DNA from: Subtercola lobariae
Lineage (GTDB): Bacteria > Actinomycetota > Actinomycetes > Actinomycetales > Microbacteriaceae
Assembly (NCBI RefSeq): GCF_014640255.1
Contig: NZ_BMGP01000002.1
Span: 558,001 to 622,000, forward strand
Direction: 5' to 3'
Length of the DNA: 64,000 nucleotides
Shown here: in pieces, positions 7,631 through 17,837 of the stretch
Position numbering within the stretch: position 1 is the stretch's first letter
Layout of the letters: every line of letters starts with the position of its first letter
The notes under the pieces: generated by a model
The model's database searches: none
The model's input: only the letters and a program-made list of their open reading frames with translations
What the model was told of the DNA's origin: nothing
Translations under genes and position numbers: made by a program

Positions 7631-10210
7631 CTAGGCGGCGAAGGCCATGTCCGCGGGGGTGGCCGCCGAGGCCGAGCTGACGACGGTGAGCTCGCCCGCC
7701 GAGGCGGAGACGGTCACGGTACCGCCGTCGGTCAGGGCACCGGTGACGAGCAGGTCGGCGATACGATCATCCACTGACCGCTGAATGACGCGGCGCAGGG
7801 GGCGCGCACCGTATTCGGGTTCGTAGCCGTTGTCGGCGATCCAGTCGATTGCGGCGTCGGTAACCGACAGCGTGATCGAACGAGCGGCCAGGCGGGCACG
7901 CGAGGCGCCGAGCAGCAGCGACACGATCTGGCGCAACTGGGGCTTCTCGAGCTTTTGGAACAGCACGATCTCGTCGATACGGTTCAAGAACTCGGGGCGC
8001 ATGGCCTCGCGCAGCTTGCCCATCACGCGATCGCGCAGCGCCTTGTCTGAGCCGAATCCGCCACCGGCCGAGTGGTCGGCCACGAAGCCGATTCCGCCGC
8101 TGCGGCTCGCCAAGAACTCAGAGCCCAGGTTCGAGGTCATGATGACCACCGTGTTGCGGAAGTCGACCGTGCGACCCTGACCGTCGGTCAGGCGACCGTC
8201 GTCGAGCACCTGCAAGAGCAGGTTGAACACGTCGGGGTGCGCCTTCTCGATCTCGTCGAACAGGATGACCGAGTACGGGTTACGACGAACCCGCTCGGTC
8301 AGCTGACCGGCCTCGTCGTAGCCCACATATCCGGGAGGGGCACCGACGAGCCGCGACACGGTGTGCCGCTCGCCGTACTCACTCATGTCGAAGCGCAGCA
8401 TCGCTTTCTCATCGCCGAACAGCGAGCCCGCGAGGGTCTTCGCCAGCTCGGTCTTGCCGACACCGGTGGGTCCGAGGAACAGGAAGCTGCCGACGGGCCG
8501 GTTGCGATCGCCCATGCCGGTGCGGTTGCGCCGCACAGCCTTAGCGACCACCGTCACGGCGTCGTCTTGCCCGATCACGCGGGCGTGCAGTTCTTCTTCG
8601 AGCAGAGCGAGGCGTTCACGGTCGACCTGGGTCAGCCGATTGGCCGGGATGCCCGTGGCCCGCGATATGACGGCCGCGATCTCTGGCTCGCCGACGACCG
8701 CCGCAACATCGGCGATGTCGGTCGACTTCACGTTCGCGAGCTTCGCCTGCACAGCCTCGATCTCGTCACGCAGACGCGACGCCTCTTCGTAGTGCTCGGC
8801 CGCGACGGCCGAGTTCTTCGAGGCTTCGAGGTCGGCGAGCTGTTGCAGGAGGGCCGACGCGTCGACCTTCTTGCCGAGCTTCAGGCGCAGCCGAGCCCCG
8901 GCCTGGTCGATCAGGTCGATCGCCTTGTCGGGCAAGAACCGGTCGCTGATGTATCGCGCAGACAGCTCGACCGAAGCGCGAATCGCCTCGGGCGTGTAGG
9001 TCACTGCGTGGTGCTCCTCATAGGCAGGCGCGAGCCCGGCCAAGATCAGCACCGCGTCTTCGATGTTCGGCTCGCCCACAGTTACAGGCTGGAACCGGCG
9101 CTCGAGCGCGGGATCTTTCTCGATGGAACGGTACTCCTTCAGCGTGGTGGCGCCCACCAGGTGCAGGTCGCCGCGTGCCAGGCGGGGCTTCAAGATGTTT
9201 CCGGCATCCATACCGCCCTCACCCGAACCGCCGGCACCGACAACGGTGTGAATCTCGTCGATGAAGACGATCAGCTCACTCTTATGGGCTGAGATCTCAT
9301 CCATCAGCTTGGTGAGGCGCTCTTCGAAGTCGCCGCGGTACTTGGTTCCGGCGAGCATGGCGGGCAGGTCGAGCGTCACCACGCGCTTACCGCGCAGCTG
9401 CTCGGGAACACCGCCGTCGACGATGGCCTGAGCCAGACCTGAGACGATCGCGGTCTTACCCACGCCCGCCTCACCAATCAGAACGGGGTTGTTCTTGGTG
9501 CGGCGCGACAGAATCTCGATGGTCTGCTCGATCTCGTCGAGCCGGCCGATCACGGGGTCGAGGTCGCCCTCGCGGGCCAGCTCAGTGAGGTCGGTGCCGA
9601 ACTTGTCGAGCGTGGGGGTGTCGGAGTCGGTCTCAGCCGTCTCGTCACCTGCGGCAGAGCCTGTCGTGCCCGCGTTGACCGTTTCGCGCATGCCGGCCTG
9701 CAGAGCATCCGGAGTCACGCCGGCAGCCGCCAGAACGGCGCCCGCGGGCGAGTCTTGGTTGATGACGAGCGCGAAGAAGAGGTGCTCAGGGTCGATGTAG
9801 GTCGAGCCGGATGCCCGGGCGACCTGGTACGCGTGAAACAGTGTGCGCGTGGCCGACTGCGTCAGCGACGGAGCAACGTCGTCACGTTCGGCCGAAGCCT
9901 GCGGTAGACGCCCCTCGGCAGCCTCCGCGATGGCGCGCGGGTTCGCGCCCACGCGGCGAATAGCGTCAGCGGCCGGCTCCTTCTCGGCGATGACGCGAAG
10001 AATGTGTAGTGCGTCGAGCTCGGACTGACCGTGCTCGAGCGCGAACTTACCGGCCTCGGCCAGCACTTCGTGCGTGCGGCGGCTGAGGAAGCGGCTGATG
10101 TCTATGGAACGGGCGCCCTGCTGGGCCGAGCGCTCGCCCTCGAGGTAACGAGCGAGAAACTCGTCGAATGAGTTGCCGCCGGTACCTTCGGGGTTTGAGT
10201 TGTTAGGCAA
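7631..10210 (-). CDS. ATP-dependent Clp protease ATP-binding subunit (ClpC/ClpA-type HSP100)
   Basis: The 859-residue AAA+ unfoldase has two Clp_N repeats (about 35-175), a first ATPase with GEAGVGKT (246-253), a UVR-like coiled segment ([17 protein letters not shown]), a second ATPase with GPTGVGKT, and a D2-small domain. A GIGF tripeptide loop after the second ATPase matches the ClpP-docking (V/I)GF loop of ClpC, which ClpB disaggregases lack. The start is a TTG at 10210 with AGGAGG 5 bp upstream. A perfect HAIR element lies just upstream, so HspR heat-shock control is likely. The N-terminus differs from classical ClpC, suggesting a second Clp unfoldase. Confidence 0.9.
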   Translation of the reverse strand: MPNNSNPEGTGGNSFDEFLARYLEGERSAQQGARSIDISRFLSRRTHEVLAEAGKFALEHGQSELDALHILRVIAEKEPAADAIRRVGANPRAIAEAAEGRLPQASAERDDVAPSLTQSATRTLFHAYQVARASGSTYIDPEHLFFALVINQDSPAGAVLAAAGVTPDALQAGMRETVNAGTTGSAAGDETAETDSDTPTLDKFGTDLTELAREGDLDPVIGRLDEIEQTIEILSRRTKNNPVLIGEAGVGKTAIVSGLAQAIVDGGVPEQLRGKRVVTLDLPAMLAGTKYRGDFEERLTKLMDEISAHKSELIVFIDEIHTVVGAGGSGEGGMDAGNILKPRLARGDLHLVGATTLKEYRSIEKDPALERRFQPVTVGEPNIEDAVLILAGLAPAYEEHHAVTYTPEAIRASVELSARYISDRFLPDKAIDLIDQAGARLRLKLGKKVDASALLQQLADLEASKNSAVAAEHYEEASRLRDEIEAVQAKLANVKSTDIADVAAVVGEPEIAAVISRATGIPANRLTQVDRERLALLEEELHARVIGQDDAVTVVAKAVRRNRTGMGDRNRPVGSFLFLGPTGVGKTELAKTLAGSLFGDEKAMLRFDMSEYGERHTVSRLVGAPPGYVGYDEAGQLTERVRRNPYSVILFDEIEKAHPDVFNLLLQVLDDGRLTDGQGRTVDFRNTVVIMTSNLGSEFLASRSGGIGFVADHSAGGGFGSDKALRDRVMGKLREAMRPEFLNRIDEIVLFQKLEKPQLRQIVSLLLGASRARLAARSITLSVTDAAIDWIADNGYEPEYGARPLRRVIQRSVDDRIADLLVTGALTDGGTVTVSASAGELTVVSSASAATPADMAFAA

Positions 10211-10228
10211 TGTGTCCTCCTGGTGAAA

Positions 10229-10249
10229 CTTGAGTGCCCTCGACTCAAG
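10229..10249. promoter_or_regulatory. HAIR element (HspR operator)
   Basis: The sequence reads CTTGAGT-N7-ACTCAAG, an exact match to the HspR-associated inverted repeat known from actinobacterial dnaK, clpB and lon promoters. It lies 19 bp upstream of the TTG start of the Clp gene. Confidence 0.9.
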
Positions 10250-10327
10250 TTAACGCTACGGAGGGTGGGTTATTCCCGGTTGATCGCTCTGGGCGAAAAA
10301 GCTGAGCGTGCTGCACTCAACTTCGAG

Positions 10328-10933
10328 TTAGGCGAGCAGGGTGAAGTCGGGGCGCACGGCAGAAGCCGCGTCGAGGTAGGCGTCGCGGTCGAAGCTCTCG
10401 AAGATGGTGTTCTGTATGACGTAACCCTGCAGAATGCCGAGATACAGACTCGCGAAGGCGGCGGCCGTGCGCTCGGCCTCGTGGGCGGGCATCCCGAGGC
10501 CACGCTCGTACCAGTCGACGAGGTACAGCTCGAGAACGCGGCGCAGGTGGCTGCCGATGCGGTCTGTCGATTCGCGGCTCGAGACGTCGAGGGCGGCTTG
10601 CGCCCAGACCTGAAGGAGCAGGCCGAGGTCGTCGACTTCGGTTTCGATGCCGTCGAGGAAGGTGCGCAGCAGTTCGCCCGGAGCGACCGGGTCGGCCGTG
10701 CCGGCGGCCTCGACCCCGTGCAGGCGAACCTCGAGCAGGTCGGAGATAGCCGAGTGGATCAGTTCGTCTTTGCCCTTGAAGTGCCCATAGATCGCGCCGG
10801 CCGAGAGCCCGCTTTCGGCGATGATGTCGGCCATCGAGGTGGCCTGAAAGCCCTTCTGGGCAAAGAGGCGAAGGGCAGCGGCGGCGATTTCGTGCTTTCG
10901 CGACTCACGGTGTTCGGCGGTGACTTTGGGCAT
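10328..10933 (-). CDS. TetR-family regulator of the adjacent membrane protein
   Basis: The 201-residue protein has an N-terminal TetR HTH (about 12-58, with TSMADIIAESGLSAGAIYGHFKGKDEL) and an all-helical ligand domain. It is divergent from the YhgE/Pip-like gene at 11022. The 88-bp gap contains a perfect 16-bp palindrome and a second related dyad, so autorepression and repression of the neighbour are likely. The ligand is unknown. Confidence 0.88.
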   Translation of the reverse strand: MPKVTAEHRESRKHEIAAAALRLFAQKGFQATSMADIIAESGLSAGAIYGHFKGKDELIHSAISDLLEVRLHGVEAAGTADPVAPGELLRTFLDGIETEVDDLGLLLQVWAQAALDVSSRESTDRIGSHLRRVLELYLVDWYERGLGMPAHEAERTAAAFASLYLGILQGYVIQNTIFESFDRDAYLDAASAVRPDFTLLA

Positions 10934-10947
10934 GTACTCACTCTAAA

Positions 10948-10963
10948 AAGAACGATCGTTCTT
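10948..10963. promoter_or_regulatory. TetR operator 1
   Basis: AAGAACGATCGTTCTT is a perfect 16-bp palindrome 15 bp upstream of the TetR start. Confidence 0.75.
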
Positions 10964-10989
10964 GACAAGCGCTCCAGGTGAGTTCACAA

Positions 10990-11010
10990 TAAAAAACGAA
11001 CATTCTTTTT
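10990..11010. promoter_or_regulatory. TetR operator 2 (imperfect)
   Basis: The dyad around ACGAACATTCT, flanked by A and T runs, resembles half-sites of the palindrome at 10948. It lies directly before the AGGAG ribosome binding site of the membrane protein gene. Confidence 0.5.
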
Positions 11011-11021
11011 AGGAGCGAATT

Positions 11022-12191
11022 ATGACGTCGACCATCGACCTGCCCGACACCGCGGCGCACGGCGAGGCGGCACGCGCCCACCCGGCGCACGCGGCCAACA
11101 CCCACACCCCCAGGCCCACAAAGCCAGCACCCACCCTCAAGCCGCACACCCGCTGGGGCCGCGCCATCGGCATCGCCCTGGGCGCAGCTGTCGTGGTCGC
11201 CCTGATCGTTGTGGCCTTCGTCTGGCCCACCATCACGTCGAGTGTCAAAGACATTCCGATTGCGATCGTCGGCACCTCTGAGCAAGTCACTGCCGTCACC
11301 GATTCGCTCAACAAGCAGGCCGAGGGAGCGTTCGCCGTGACGGCTGTCGGCGACCGGCAAGACGCCGTCGACCTCATCAACACCCGCACCGTCTACGGAG
11401 CGATCGTGCTGGGCCAGAGCCCAGAGATTCTCACCGCCTCGGCGAATGGAGCGGCTGTCAGCCAGATTCTCGACCAGCTGGCCGCGCCCATCCAGGCCCA
11501 GGCGAACGCGGCAGCACAGGCCGCCGTGACTCAGGCCATCGCCGCAGGTCAGGCCCCGGCGGGCACAACCGCACCGGCCATCACGGTCGCCGTCACCGAT
11601 GTGGTGCCGCTGGCCTCGACAGACGCGCGTGGGGTCGGGCTCACAGCAGCGGCATTTCCCCTGGTGCTCGGCGGAATTCTCGGCGGCGTACTTGTCTCGC
11701 TGCTGATCACCGGCGTCTGGCGCCGTCTGACGAGCGTCATCGTCTACGCCGTGGTCACCGGTGTCGGCGTCACGCTCATCATGCAACCGTGGTTCGGCAT
11801 TTTGCAGGGTTCGTTCGCGCTCAACGCGGCCGCCATCACGCTCGCCATGGCGGCCACCGCCTCGTTCGTGGTCGGCGCCAACGCGTTGCTCGGCCGGGGC
11901 GGAATCGCCGTTGGCTCCGTTCTGACCATGCTCATCGGCAACCCGCTCTCGTCAGCTACTCAGCCGCTGCAATTCGACGTCGCCCCATGGGGCGCGGTGG
12001 GCCAGTGGTTCGTTCCGGGCGCGTCTTCGACCCTCATTCGCGATCTGTCGTACTTTCCTGACGCGAGCACCATCTTCCCGTGGCTGGTGCTCGCCGGCTG
12101 GACTGCCCTCGGCATCGTGGCCATGTTCGTGGGCCACTTCAGAAACCAGCAGGTCATCTCGAGCCTTGCTGTGAGCGAAGACCCTGCCTAG
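11022..12191 (+). CDS. YhgE/Pip (ABC-2 permease-like) membrane protein
   Basis: The 389-residue protein has one N-terminal membrane segment (about 48-70), a roughly 130-residue extracytoplasmic domain and about five C-terminal membrane helices (from about 205). This is the layout of YhgE/Pip and ABC-2 permease-like proteins. A proline- and histidine-rich cytoplasmic N-terminus precedes the first helix. No ATPase is next to it. Control by the divergent TetR suggests an export or stress-response function, as for many TetR-paired membrane proteins, but the substrate is unknown. The start has AGGAGCG 5 bp upstream. Confidence 0.75.
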   Translation: MTSTIDLPDTAAHGEAARAHPAHAANTHTPRPTKPAPTLKPHTRWGRAIGIALGAAVVVALIVVAFVWPTITSSVKDIPIAIVGTSEQVTAVTDSLNKQAEGAFAVTAVGDRQDAVDLINTRTVYGAIVLGQSPEILTASANGAAVSQILDQLAAPIQAQANAAAQAAVTQAIAAGQAPAGTTAPAITVAVTDVVPLASTDARGVGLTAAAFPLVLGGILGGVLVSLLITGVWRRLTSVIVYAVVTGVGVTLIMQPWFGILQGSFALNAAAITLAMAATASFVVGANALLGRGGIAVGSVLTMLIGNPLSSATQPLQFDVAPWGAVGQWFVPGASSTLIRDLSYFPDASTIFPWLVLAGWTALGIVAMFVGHFRNQQVISSLAVSEDPA

Positions 12192-12259
12192 AGTGTTCAG
12201 GTAGGTCGGGGGGCCGGCCGCGGCAGATCGTCGCGGTTTCACCCGATCGGAGCACCCAC

Positions 12260-14089
12260 GTGACCCAGCCGCTCAGCGTTTTCGATCTCTTCAGCATCGG
12301 AATCGGGCCGTCGAGCTCACACACGGTAGGCCCCATGCGGGCTGCGGCGTCGTTCGCCAGGTCTCTGCAGGCTCCGGATGCCCGCTCCCCCGTTCTCGAG
12401 TCGGTCGCCGCTCTGCGCGTCGAACTCTTCGGCTCGCTCGCGGCCACCGGTGTGGGGCACGGCACCCTTCGTGCGGTGCTGCTGGGGCTCGGATGCGCCG
12501 ACCCCGCGTCGGTGCTGCCGGAGTTCGTCGCCGAACGCGCAGCCGACATCGATGCGAGCGGCGTGCTGCTGCTCGGCGGCAGCCACGCGGTGCCTTTTGC
12601 CAGCAACGAGATCGTACTGAAGCCGCTCACCACGTTGCCGCGGCACCCCAATGCGCTGCGGTTCACGGCGTTCGACGCCGCGCGGGCGGTGCTGGCCGAG
12701 GAGACGTATTACTCGGTGGGCGGTGGGTTCGTGGTGCACGAGGGTGACGCGTTAGGCAGCGACGAATCGCTCGGCGGCGAGGGGTCGCGCGGCCCGAGTG
12801 CAGACGAACGCGGCACCGAGGGCGACGTGGCAGCGACAGCGGCAGGTACCGCGGGCGGCGGCGAGGGGCGGGTCGCGCCTCGAGTCGAGCCCGAGCATCC
12901 ATTCGCCTTCGACACGTCAGCACGCCTGGTGGAGCTCTGCGACGAGAACGGCTGGGCCTTCAGCGACGTGATGCTGGCGAACGAGAAGCTGCCGGCCGAG
13001 GAGGTGCGGCGCGGTCTGCTGCGCATTAGAGATGTGATGAACGAGTGTGTGGAGTCGAGCATCCACCGCGCCGGAGTCTTGCCGGGCGGGCTCGACGTGC
13101 GACGGCGCGCGCCCGCGTGGTTTCGGCAGCTTTCGGAGGCGGGGCCGGAGCGTGGCAAAGAGTTCTGGCAAGAATGGGTGGGTTTGATCGCACTCGCTGT
13201 GAACGAAGAGAACGCCTCGGGCGGGCGGGTCGTGACGGCGCCGACGAACGGGGCCGCGGGCATCATTCCGGCGGTGCTGTACTACGCCACGCACTTCGCC
13301 GATCGGTCGGCGCCCGGCACCCCCACACGCGGTGCCACCTCCGCCGCCGACGATGGCGGCACCGCGCACCACGACCCCGGAGACCGGGGCGACACCGCCA
13401 TCGCACCCACGTCAGCCATCACCGGCACCGCCAGCGCACCCCCGTCAGCCATCACCGGCACCGCCAGCGCACCCCCGTCAGCCATCACCGGCACCGCCAT
13501 CGCACCCCCGTCAGCCATCACCGGCACCGCCATCGCACCCCCTTCAGCCATCACCGGCACCGCCATCGCACCCACGTCAGCCATCACCGGCACCGCCATC
13601 GCACCCCCGTCAGCCATCACCGACTCACCCGACGACATCGCCGTGCGCTTTCTGCTCACTGCGGGCGCCATCGGCACCCTCTACAAGAACAACGCCTCTA
13701 TCTCGGGCGCGGAGGTGGGCTGCCAGGGCGAGGTGGGCTCCGCGTGCTCGATGGCGGCCGGCGCTCTCGCCGAAATTCTCGGCGCAACGCCCGCGCAGGT
13801 CGAGAACGCCGCCGAAATCGCCATGGAACACAACCTCGGCCTCACGTGCGACCCCATCGGCGGGCTGGTGCAGATTCCGTGCATCGAACGCAACGCCATG
13901 GGCGCCACGAAGGCCATCACTGCGGCGAAAATGGCCATGCTGGGCGACGGGATGCACCACGTCTCGCTCGACGAAGTCATCACCACGATGCGCCTGACGG
14001 GCCTCGACATGCAGAGCAAGTACAAAGAAACCGCCCTCGGCGGCCTCGCCACGAGTACCCGCATCTCGGTGAACCTCACCGAGTGCTGA
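12260..14089 (+). CDS. sdaA: L-serine ammonia-lyase (iron-sulfur, single-chain) with repeat insertions
   Basis: The enzyme deaminates L-serine to pyruvate. It has the alpha/beta fused layout: an N-terminal domain ([18 protein letters not shown]) and a C-terminal domain with the Fe-S cysteines in [12 protein letters not shown] (Cys488 region), LTCDPIGG and IPCIERN. At 609 residues it is about 150 longer than usual. One extra segment (about 166-213) is Gly/Glu rich, and another (about 360-457) includes seven 11-residue repeats of [11 protein letters not shown] type encoded by a 33-bp minisatellite. The latter falls in the loop between [10 protein letters not shown] and [10 protein letters not shown], outside the catalytic core. 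The GTG at 12260 with GGAG upstream is preferred; the frame is open further upstream but overlaps the previous gene. Confidence 0.92.
   Translation: MTQPLSVFDLFSIGIGPSSSHTVGPMRAAASFARSLQAPDARSPVLESVAALRVELFGSLAATGVGHGTLRAVLLGLGCADPASVLPEFVAERAADIDASGVLLLGGSHAVPFASNEIVLKPLTTLPRHPNALRFTAFDAARAVLAEETYYSVGGGFVVHEGDALGSDESLGGEGSRGPSADERGTEGDVAATAAGTAGGGEGRVAPRVEPEHPFAFDTSARLVELCDENGWAFSDVMLANEKLPAEEVRRGLLRIRDVMNECVESSIHRAGVLPGGLDVRRRAPAWFRQLSEAGPERGKEFWQEWVGLIALAVNEENASGGRVVTAPTNGAAGIIPAVLYYATHFADRSAPGTPTRGATSAADDGGTAHHDPGDRGDTAIAPTSAITGTASAPPSAITGTASAPPSAITGTAIAPPSAITGTAIAPPSAITGTAIAPTSAITGTAIAPPSAITDSPDDIAVRFLLTAGAIGTLYKNNASISGAEVGCQGEVGSACSMAAGALAEILGATPAQVENAAEIAMEHNLGLTCDPIGGLVQIPCIERNAMGATKAITAAKMAMLGDGMHHVSLDEVITTMRLTGLDMQSKYKETALGGLATSTRISVNLTEC
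13394..13624 (+). repeat. 33-bp minisatellite, 7 copies, in frame inside sdaA
   Basis: Seven consecutive 33-bp units encode TA(I/S)AP(P/T)SAITG; the last unit ends in D instead of G. Copies differ at only a few positions, which suggests recent expansion. The unit is a multiple of three, so copy-number change keeps the frame. Confidence 0.95.
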
Positions 14090-14162
14090 CGCGCGGTCTG
14101 GCGGGCTCCTTCCGAACCAATCCGCGCTCCGCCCGTACGCCCCCGCGCACGCCGTCGTGAGT

Positions 14163-14211
14163 CCGTTAGGTGTTTTGAGCCCACTACACCGGCCTCAAAA
14201 CGACCTAACGG
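14163..14211. terminator. Terminator-like hairpin after sdaA
   Basis: Arms CCGTTAGGTGTTTTGAG (14163-14179) and its near complement at 14194-14211 (one bulged base) form a long stem with a 14-base loop. Between it and the next gene there is only GC-rich sequence with no other signal. Confidence 0.65.
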
Positions 14212-14362
14212 GCTCACCAGCGGAGGCGGAGGCCGAAATGGGTGCGGCGGCGGGCCGAACGGGGGCCAGACCGCGACGGCCGCCCGCCAGAACGGCGTGG
14301 GCCAGAACAAGACGACCCGCTAGTAGCGCGTGGGCCGGAGCGGCGTGGGCCAGAATGTACCT

Positions 14363-15550
14363 ATGCCGAGCATCCTGGATCGACTCGACCTGCGGCCCAT
14401 TCGCCCGCGCGACAAGCACGAACCCGGCCGCGTCGCCTCGAGCCTCGAGTTGTTCTTCGACCTCGTGTTCGTCATCGCCGTGGGTCTCGCCGCCACCAAC
14501 CTGCACGAGCTCGAGAGCGAACAGCACCTCTGGGCCGGCGTGGGCGCCTACCTCATGGTGTTCTTCGCCATCTGGTGGGCCTGGATGAACTTCACCTGGT
14601 TCGCGACCGCCTTCGACAACGACGACTGGCTGTACCGGGTCACCACCATCGTGCAGATGGGCGGCGTGCTCGTCTTGGCCGCGGGGGTTCCGGGTGCCAT
14701 GCAGCACGGCAACTTCACCGCTGTCACGTTCGGATACGTCATCATGCGCCTGGCAATGGTGAGCCAATGGGTGCGTGTCGCCGTGAATTCGCCCGAATAC
14801 CGAGCTACCGCCCTCCGCTATGCCGGCGGAATCACCGTGGTGCAGCTCGCCTGGGTGTTACGCCTGCTGCTGCCCGACTCGCTCGGGGTGATGAGCTTCA
14901 TCGTGCTCGCCCTCGCCGAAATCACGGTTCCCATCTGGGCCGAACAGAAGAACGTCACCCCGTGGCACGACCACCACATCGCCGAACGCTACGGCCTCTT
15001 CACCCTCGTGGTGCTCGGCGAGGGCCTGCTCGGCTCAGCGAACGCCATCATCGACGGGCTGCAGGATGCCGACCACGTCTTCACGCTGACCTTACTGGCG
15101 GCGTGCGGCCTGATCATCACCGCGGCCATGTGGTGGATCTACTTCGCCGTCTCGCAGCACGACAACTTCGCCAATCTGCGGCAGTCACTGACCACCGGAT
15201 ACACCCACTACATCATCTTCGCGGCAGCCGGAGCGGTATCGGCGGGAATCGAGGTCGCCGTGGCGGTGCATTCGGGCGCCACCCAACTGCCGACGGTCGA
15301 GGCCGGGGCGACGCTCACCATTCCGGTGGCGGTGTTCGTGCTCGCGGTGTGGGCGCTGGCGATCAGGCCCGGGGTCGGCCGGGTGGCGAACACGGTCATT
15401 CCGATCGCCGGTGTGCTCATCGGGCTCTGCGCGCTCGCGCCCTGGCCCGAGGTGGTTACCTCGGTGCTGCTCATCGCTGTCGTGGTGACGCTGGTGGTGA
15501 CGAAACGGCCCTCGCCGATCAATCGGCTGACCCAAGCGGCGGGGCGCTGA
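14363..15550 (+). CDS. Low temperature requirement protein A (LtrA) family membrane protein
   Basis: The 395-residue polytopic protein has about ten to twelve membrane segments. It shows the LtrA family marks SLELFFDLVFVIAVG near the N-terminus, WAWMNFTWFATAFDNDDW, and HIAERYGLFTLVVLGEGLLG in the middle. The family was named from Listeria cold growth; its biochemical role is not established. The ATG at 14363 is chosen over an in-frame start at 14330 because the family begins close to this point. No Shine-Dalgarno is visible, so the message may be leaderless. Confidence 0.88.
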   Translation: MPSILDRLDLRPIRPRDKHEPGRVASSLELFFDLVFVIAVGLAATNLHELESEQHLWAGVGAYLMVFFAIWWAWMNFTWFATAFDNDDWLYRVTTIVQMGGVLVLAAGVPGAMQHGNFTAVTFGYVIMRLAMVSQWVRVAVNSPEYRATALRYAGGITVVQLAWVLRLLLPDSLGVMSFIVLALAEITVPIWAEQKNVTPWHDHHIAERYGLFTLVVLGEGLLGSANAIIDGLQDADHVFTLTLLAACGLIITAAMWWIYFAVSQHDNFANLRQSLTTGYTHYIIFAAAGAVSAGIEVAVAVHSGATQLPTVEAGATLTIPVAVFVLAVWALAIRPGVGRVANTVIPIAGVLIGLCALAPWPEVVTSVLLIAVVVTLVVTKRPSPINRLTQAAGR

Positions 15551-15625
15551 GCAGGCTGGGCGCTGACCTGACGGGGTGCTGACGCTGACCCGACAGGGCG
15601 CTGGCCCGACAGGGCGCTGACCGAG
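15541..15625. repeat. 16-bp direct repeat spanning and following the LtrA stop codon
   Basis: CTGACCCGACAGGGCG recurs at 15585 and 15601, with decayed copies of GGGCGCTGA upstream that include the stop codon itself. The rest of the 227-bp gap to the next gene shows no gene. Confidence 0.7.
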
Positions 15626-15777
15626 TCGGCGCCCCGCCGACCTCGCGGGGCGAGCGCGCGCACCCCGGGCATCCACTGACCGATGAACAGTGGATAACCG
15701 CGCCCTGTTTGCTGGGCGCCATTCGCGATCAACTGATTTCAGCAGCCTTCGGGGCTGCGAGAAACCGGAGCTGAGCG

Positions 15778-16644
15778 ATGACCAAGTGGACTGCCGCCGA
15801 CCTACCCGACCTGACCGGCAGAACGATTGTGGTCACGGGCGCCACCAGCGGAATCGGCCTCATCACCGCGCGAGAGCTGGCGAGAGTCGGCGCCCACGTG
15901 GTGCTCGCGGTGCGAGACATCGCCAAGGGTGCGGCCGCCAAAGCGGGCATGACGGGTGTGACGGGCGACGTCGAGGTGCGCGAACTCGACGTGTCGAGTC
16001 TGGCGAGCGTGCGCGCCTTCGCCGCCGACTGGAGGGGGCCGCTCGACGTTCTGGTGAACAACGCGGGGGTGATGGATGTTCCGCTGACGCGAACGGCCGA
16101 GGGCCTCGACACGCAGACCGCCACGAACTCGCTCGGCCCGTTTCTGCTGACCAACCTGCTGTTGCCGCACATCACCGATCGCGTGGTGTGGGTCACCAGT
16201 CAGCTGCACCGCATGGGGCACCTGAACGTCGACGACCTGAATTGGAAGGCGCGGCCCTACAAGCCGATGGATGCCTACAACGACTCGAAGCTGCAGGTCA
16301 TACTCTTCTCGCTCGAGCTGCAGCGGCGGCTCGACTCCGCGCATTCACCGATTCGCTCGCTGATAGCGCACCCGGGCATCGCCACCACACCGCTGGCGGC
16401 GCACTCGTCATCCAACGCGATCAACCGCTTCTCGGTGTTCTTGAACGACGCCGAACACGGCGCGCTGCCCACGCTCTTCGCCGCAACTCAAGACCTGCCG
16501 GGAAACGCGTACGTCGGACCGAACGGTCTCGGCAGCATCAAGGGCTACCCCACCGTGCGAAAGCCGGGCAAAGCCGGTCTCGACGCTGCGGCGGCGAGCC
16601 GTCTGTGGGCAGCGGCAAGCACCACGGTCGCTTTCGCCGTCTGA
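15778..16644 (+). CDS. Short-chain dehydrogenase/reductase (retinol-dehydrogenase-like)
   Basis: The 288-residue classical SDR has the cofactor motif VVTGATSGIGLITARELA (residues 17-34), NNAG (about 94-97), and the catalytic Tyr and Lys in AYNDSKLQ. Weak similarity to retinol dehydrogenase/WWOX-type SDRs suggests NADP-dependent reduction of an aldehyde or ketone. It is followed by an MmyB-type regulator in the same direction, a common pairing in actinobacteria. The substrate is unknown. Confidence 0.85.
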   Translation: MTKWTAADLPDLTGRTIVVTGATSGIGLITARELARVGAHVVLAVRDIAKGAAAKAGMTGVTGDVEVRELDVSSLASVRAFAADWRGPLDVLVNNAGVMDVPLTRTAEGLDTQTATNSLGPFLLTNLLLPHITDRVVWVTSQLHRMGHLNVDDLNWKARPYKPMDAYNDSKLQVILFSLELQRRLDSAHSPIRSLIAHPGIATTPLAAHSSSNAINRFSVFLNDAEHGALPTLFAATQDLPGNAYVGPNGLGSIKGYPTVRKPGKAGLDAAAASRLWAAASTTVAFAV

Positions 16645-16831
16645 GCCCGAAAGCGCGAACGCGCGAACACCCGATGGTGCGGCACAAGCAGGCGCGGGCA
16701 TCCACTGACCGGCGGTGCCTGGATATGAGGTTCAGGAGGGTGCAGAGTTGAGGTGTAGGCAGACAGGCCGCGAGCCGCCAGTCCGGCCGCGAACAGCCAG
16801 ACAGGCCGCGAACAGATGGAGGAGGGCGAAG

Positions 16832-17683
16832 GTGGTGAACCAGCCCGAACTCGCCGACTTCTTGCGAAAGCGGCGGGAGGCGCTGCAACCCGAAGACGTG
16901 GGGCTGACCCGCGGCCCCAGGCGCCGTACCAGTGGGTTGCGGCGCGAAGAAGTGGCCGAACTCGCCGGAATGTCGACCGACTACTACGCCCGGCTCGAGC
17001 GCGGCAATGGGCCGCAGCCGTCTGAACAGATGGCGGCGGCAATCGCTCGCGGGCTACGGCTGAGCTTGGCCGAGCGCGATCACCTTTTCATGTTGACCGG
17101 GCACGGGGCCCCGCAGCGGGTTCGGCGCACCGATCACATCAGCCCCGGGCTCATGCGGGTGCTCGACAGGCTCGACGACACTCCGGCCCAGATCATGTCG
17201 AACCTCGGCGAGACGCTGGTGCAGACGCCGCTGGCGGTCGCCCTGCTCGGTGAGCAGACGCACTTCGCGGGCGCATCCCGAATCAACGTGTACCGCTGGT
17301 TCACCGACCCATCGTCGCGCGAAATGTACGAGCCTGACGACTTCGAACTGCATGGGCGCGTCTTCGCGGCACAGTTTCGGCAGGTCGTGGCCCAGCAGGG
17401 GCCCGGTTCGCAGGCGGCCGCCCTCGCCGAGAGCCTGCTGCAGCAGAGCGACGAATTCGCGGCCGTCTGGCATGACCACGAGATCGGGCTCGTCTACACC
17501 GAGCAGAAACGCTTCGTGAACCCGGAGGTGGGGCCGATGCTGCTGCACTGCCAGTTGCTGCTCGACCCCGACCAGCAGCAGTCGTTGCTCGTCATCACGG
17601 CGACTCCGGGCACCGAGAGTTACGAGCGGTTGCAGCTGCTCTCAGTCATCGGCAGCCAGAAGCTCGGGCTCCCCGCGCGGTAG
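16832..17683 (+). CDS. Helix-turn-helix regulator with MmyB-like ligand-binding domain
   Basis: The 283-residue protein has an XRE-type HTH (residues 5-75: LADFLRKRREAL, GLRREEVAELAGMSTDYYARLERG) and a C-terminal MmyB-like PAS domain (about 100-275) that may bind a fatty-acid-like ligand. GGAGGAGG lies 6 bp before the GTG at 16832. In actinobacteria such regulators usually control an adjacent SDR, and the upstream gene is one. Confidence 0.87.
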   Translation: MVNQPELADFLRKRREALQPEDVGLTRGPRRRTSGLRREEVAELAGMSTDYYARLERGNGPQPSEQMAAAIARGLRLSLAERDHLFMLTGHGAPQRVRRTDHISPGLMRVLDRLDDTPAQIMSNLGETLVQTPLAVALLGEQTHFAGASRINVYRWFTDPSSREMYEPDDFELHGRVFAAQFRQVVAQQGPGSQAAALAESLLQQSDEFAAVWHDHEIGLVYTEQKRFVNPEVGPMLLHCQLLLDPDQQQSLLVITATPGTESYERLQLLSVIGSQKLGLPAR

Positions 17684-17837
17684 GCGGGGCGTCTGCCGCT
17701 GGCCGCTCCCCGCACGTCGTCGGGGTACGGATGCCCGTAGCCGCCCACCAGCGCACGAGTTGTTCACCCGCTCTCGTTAGGTATTTCGCCGCCCACCGTC
17801 GTACGGTCGAAGCAGACCTATTCGGCGGGAGAAAACC

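Noticed and set aside
10300-10330. Second HAIR-like site (ACTCAACTTCGAGTTA)
   Set aside because: The arms and spacing do not match the HspR consensus.
13394-13624. CRISPR-like array
   Set aside because: The units are contiguous with no spacers and keep the reading frame; they are a minisatellite.
13045-14160. Long arginine/histidine-rich frame (371 codons) across the serine lyase repeat
   Set aside because: It is the alternative frame of sdaA; the repeat forces HRHRTPVSH-like patterns. The true frame has all family motifs.
16538-17042. Minus-strand ORFs opposite the SDR and MmyB genes
   Set aside because: Shadow frames with no recognisable domain.
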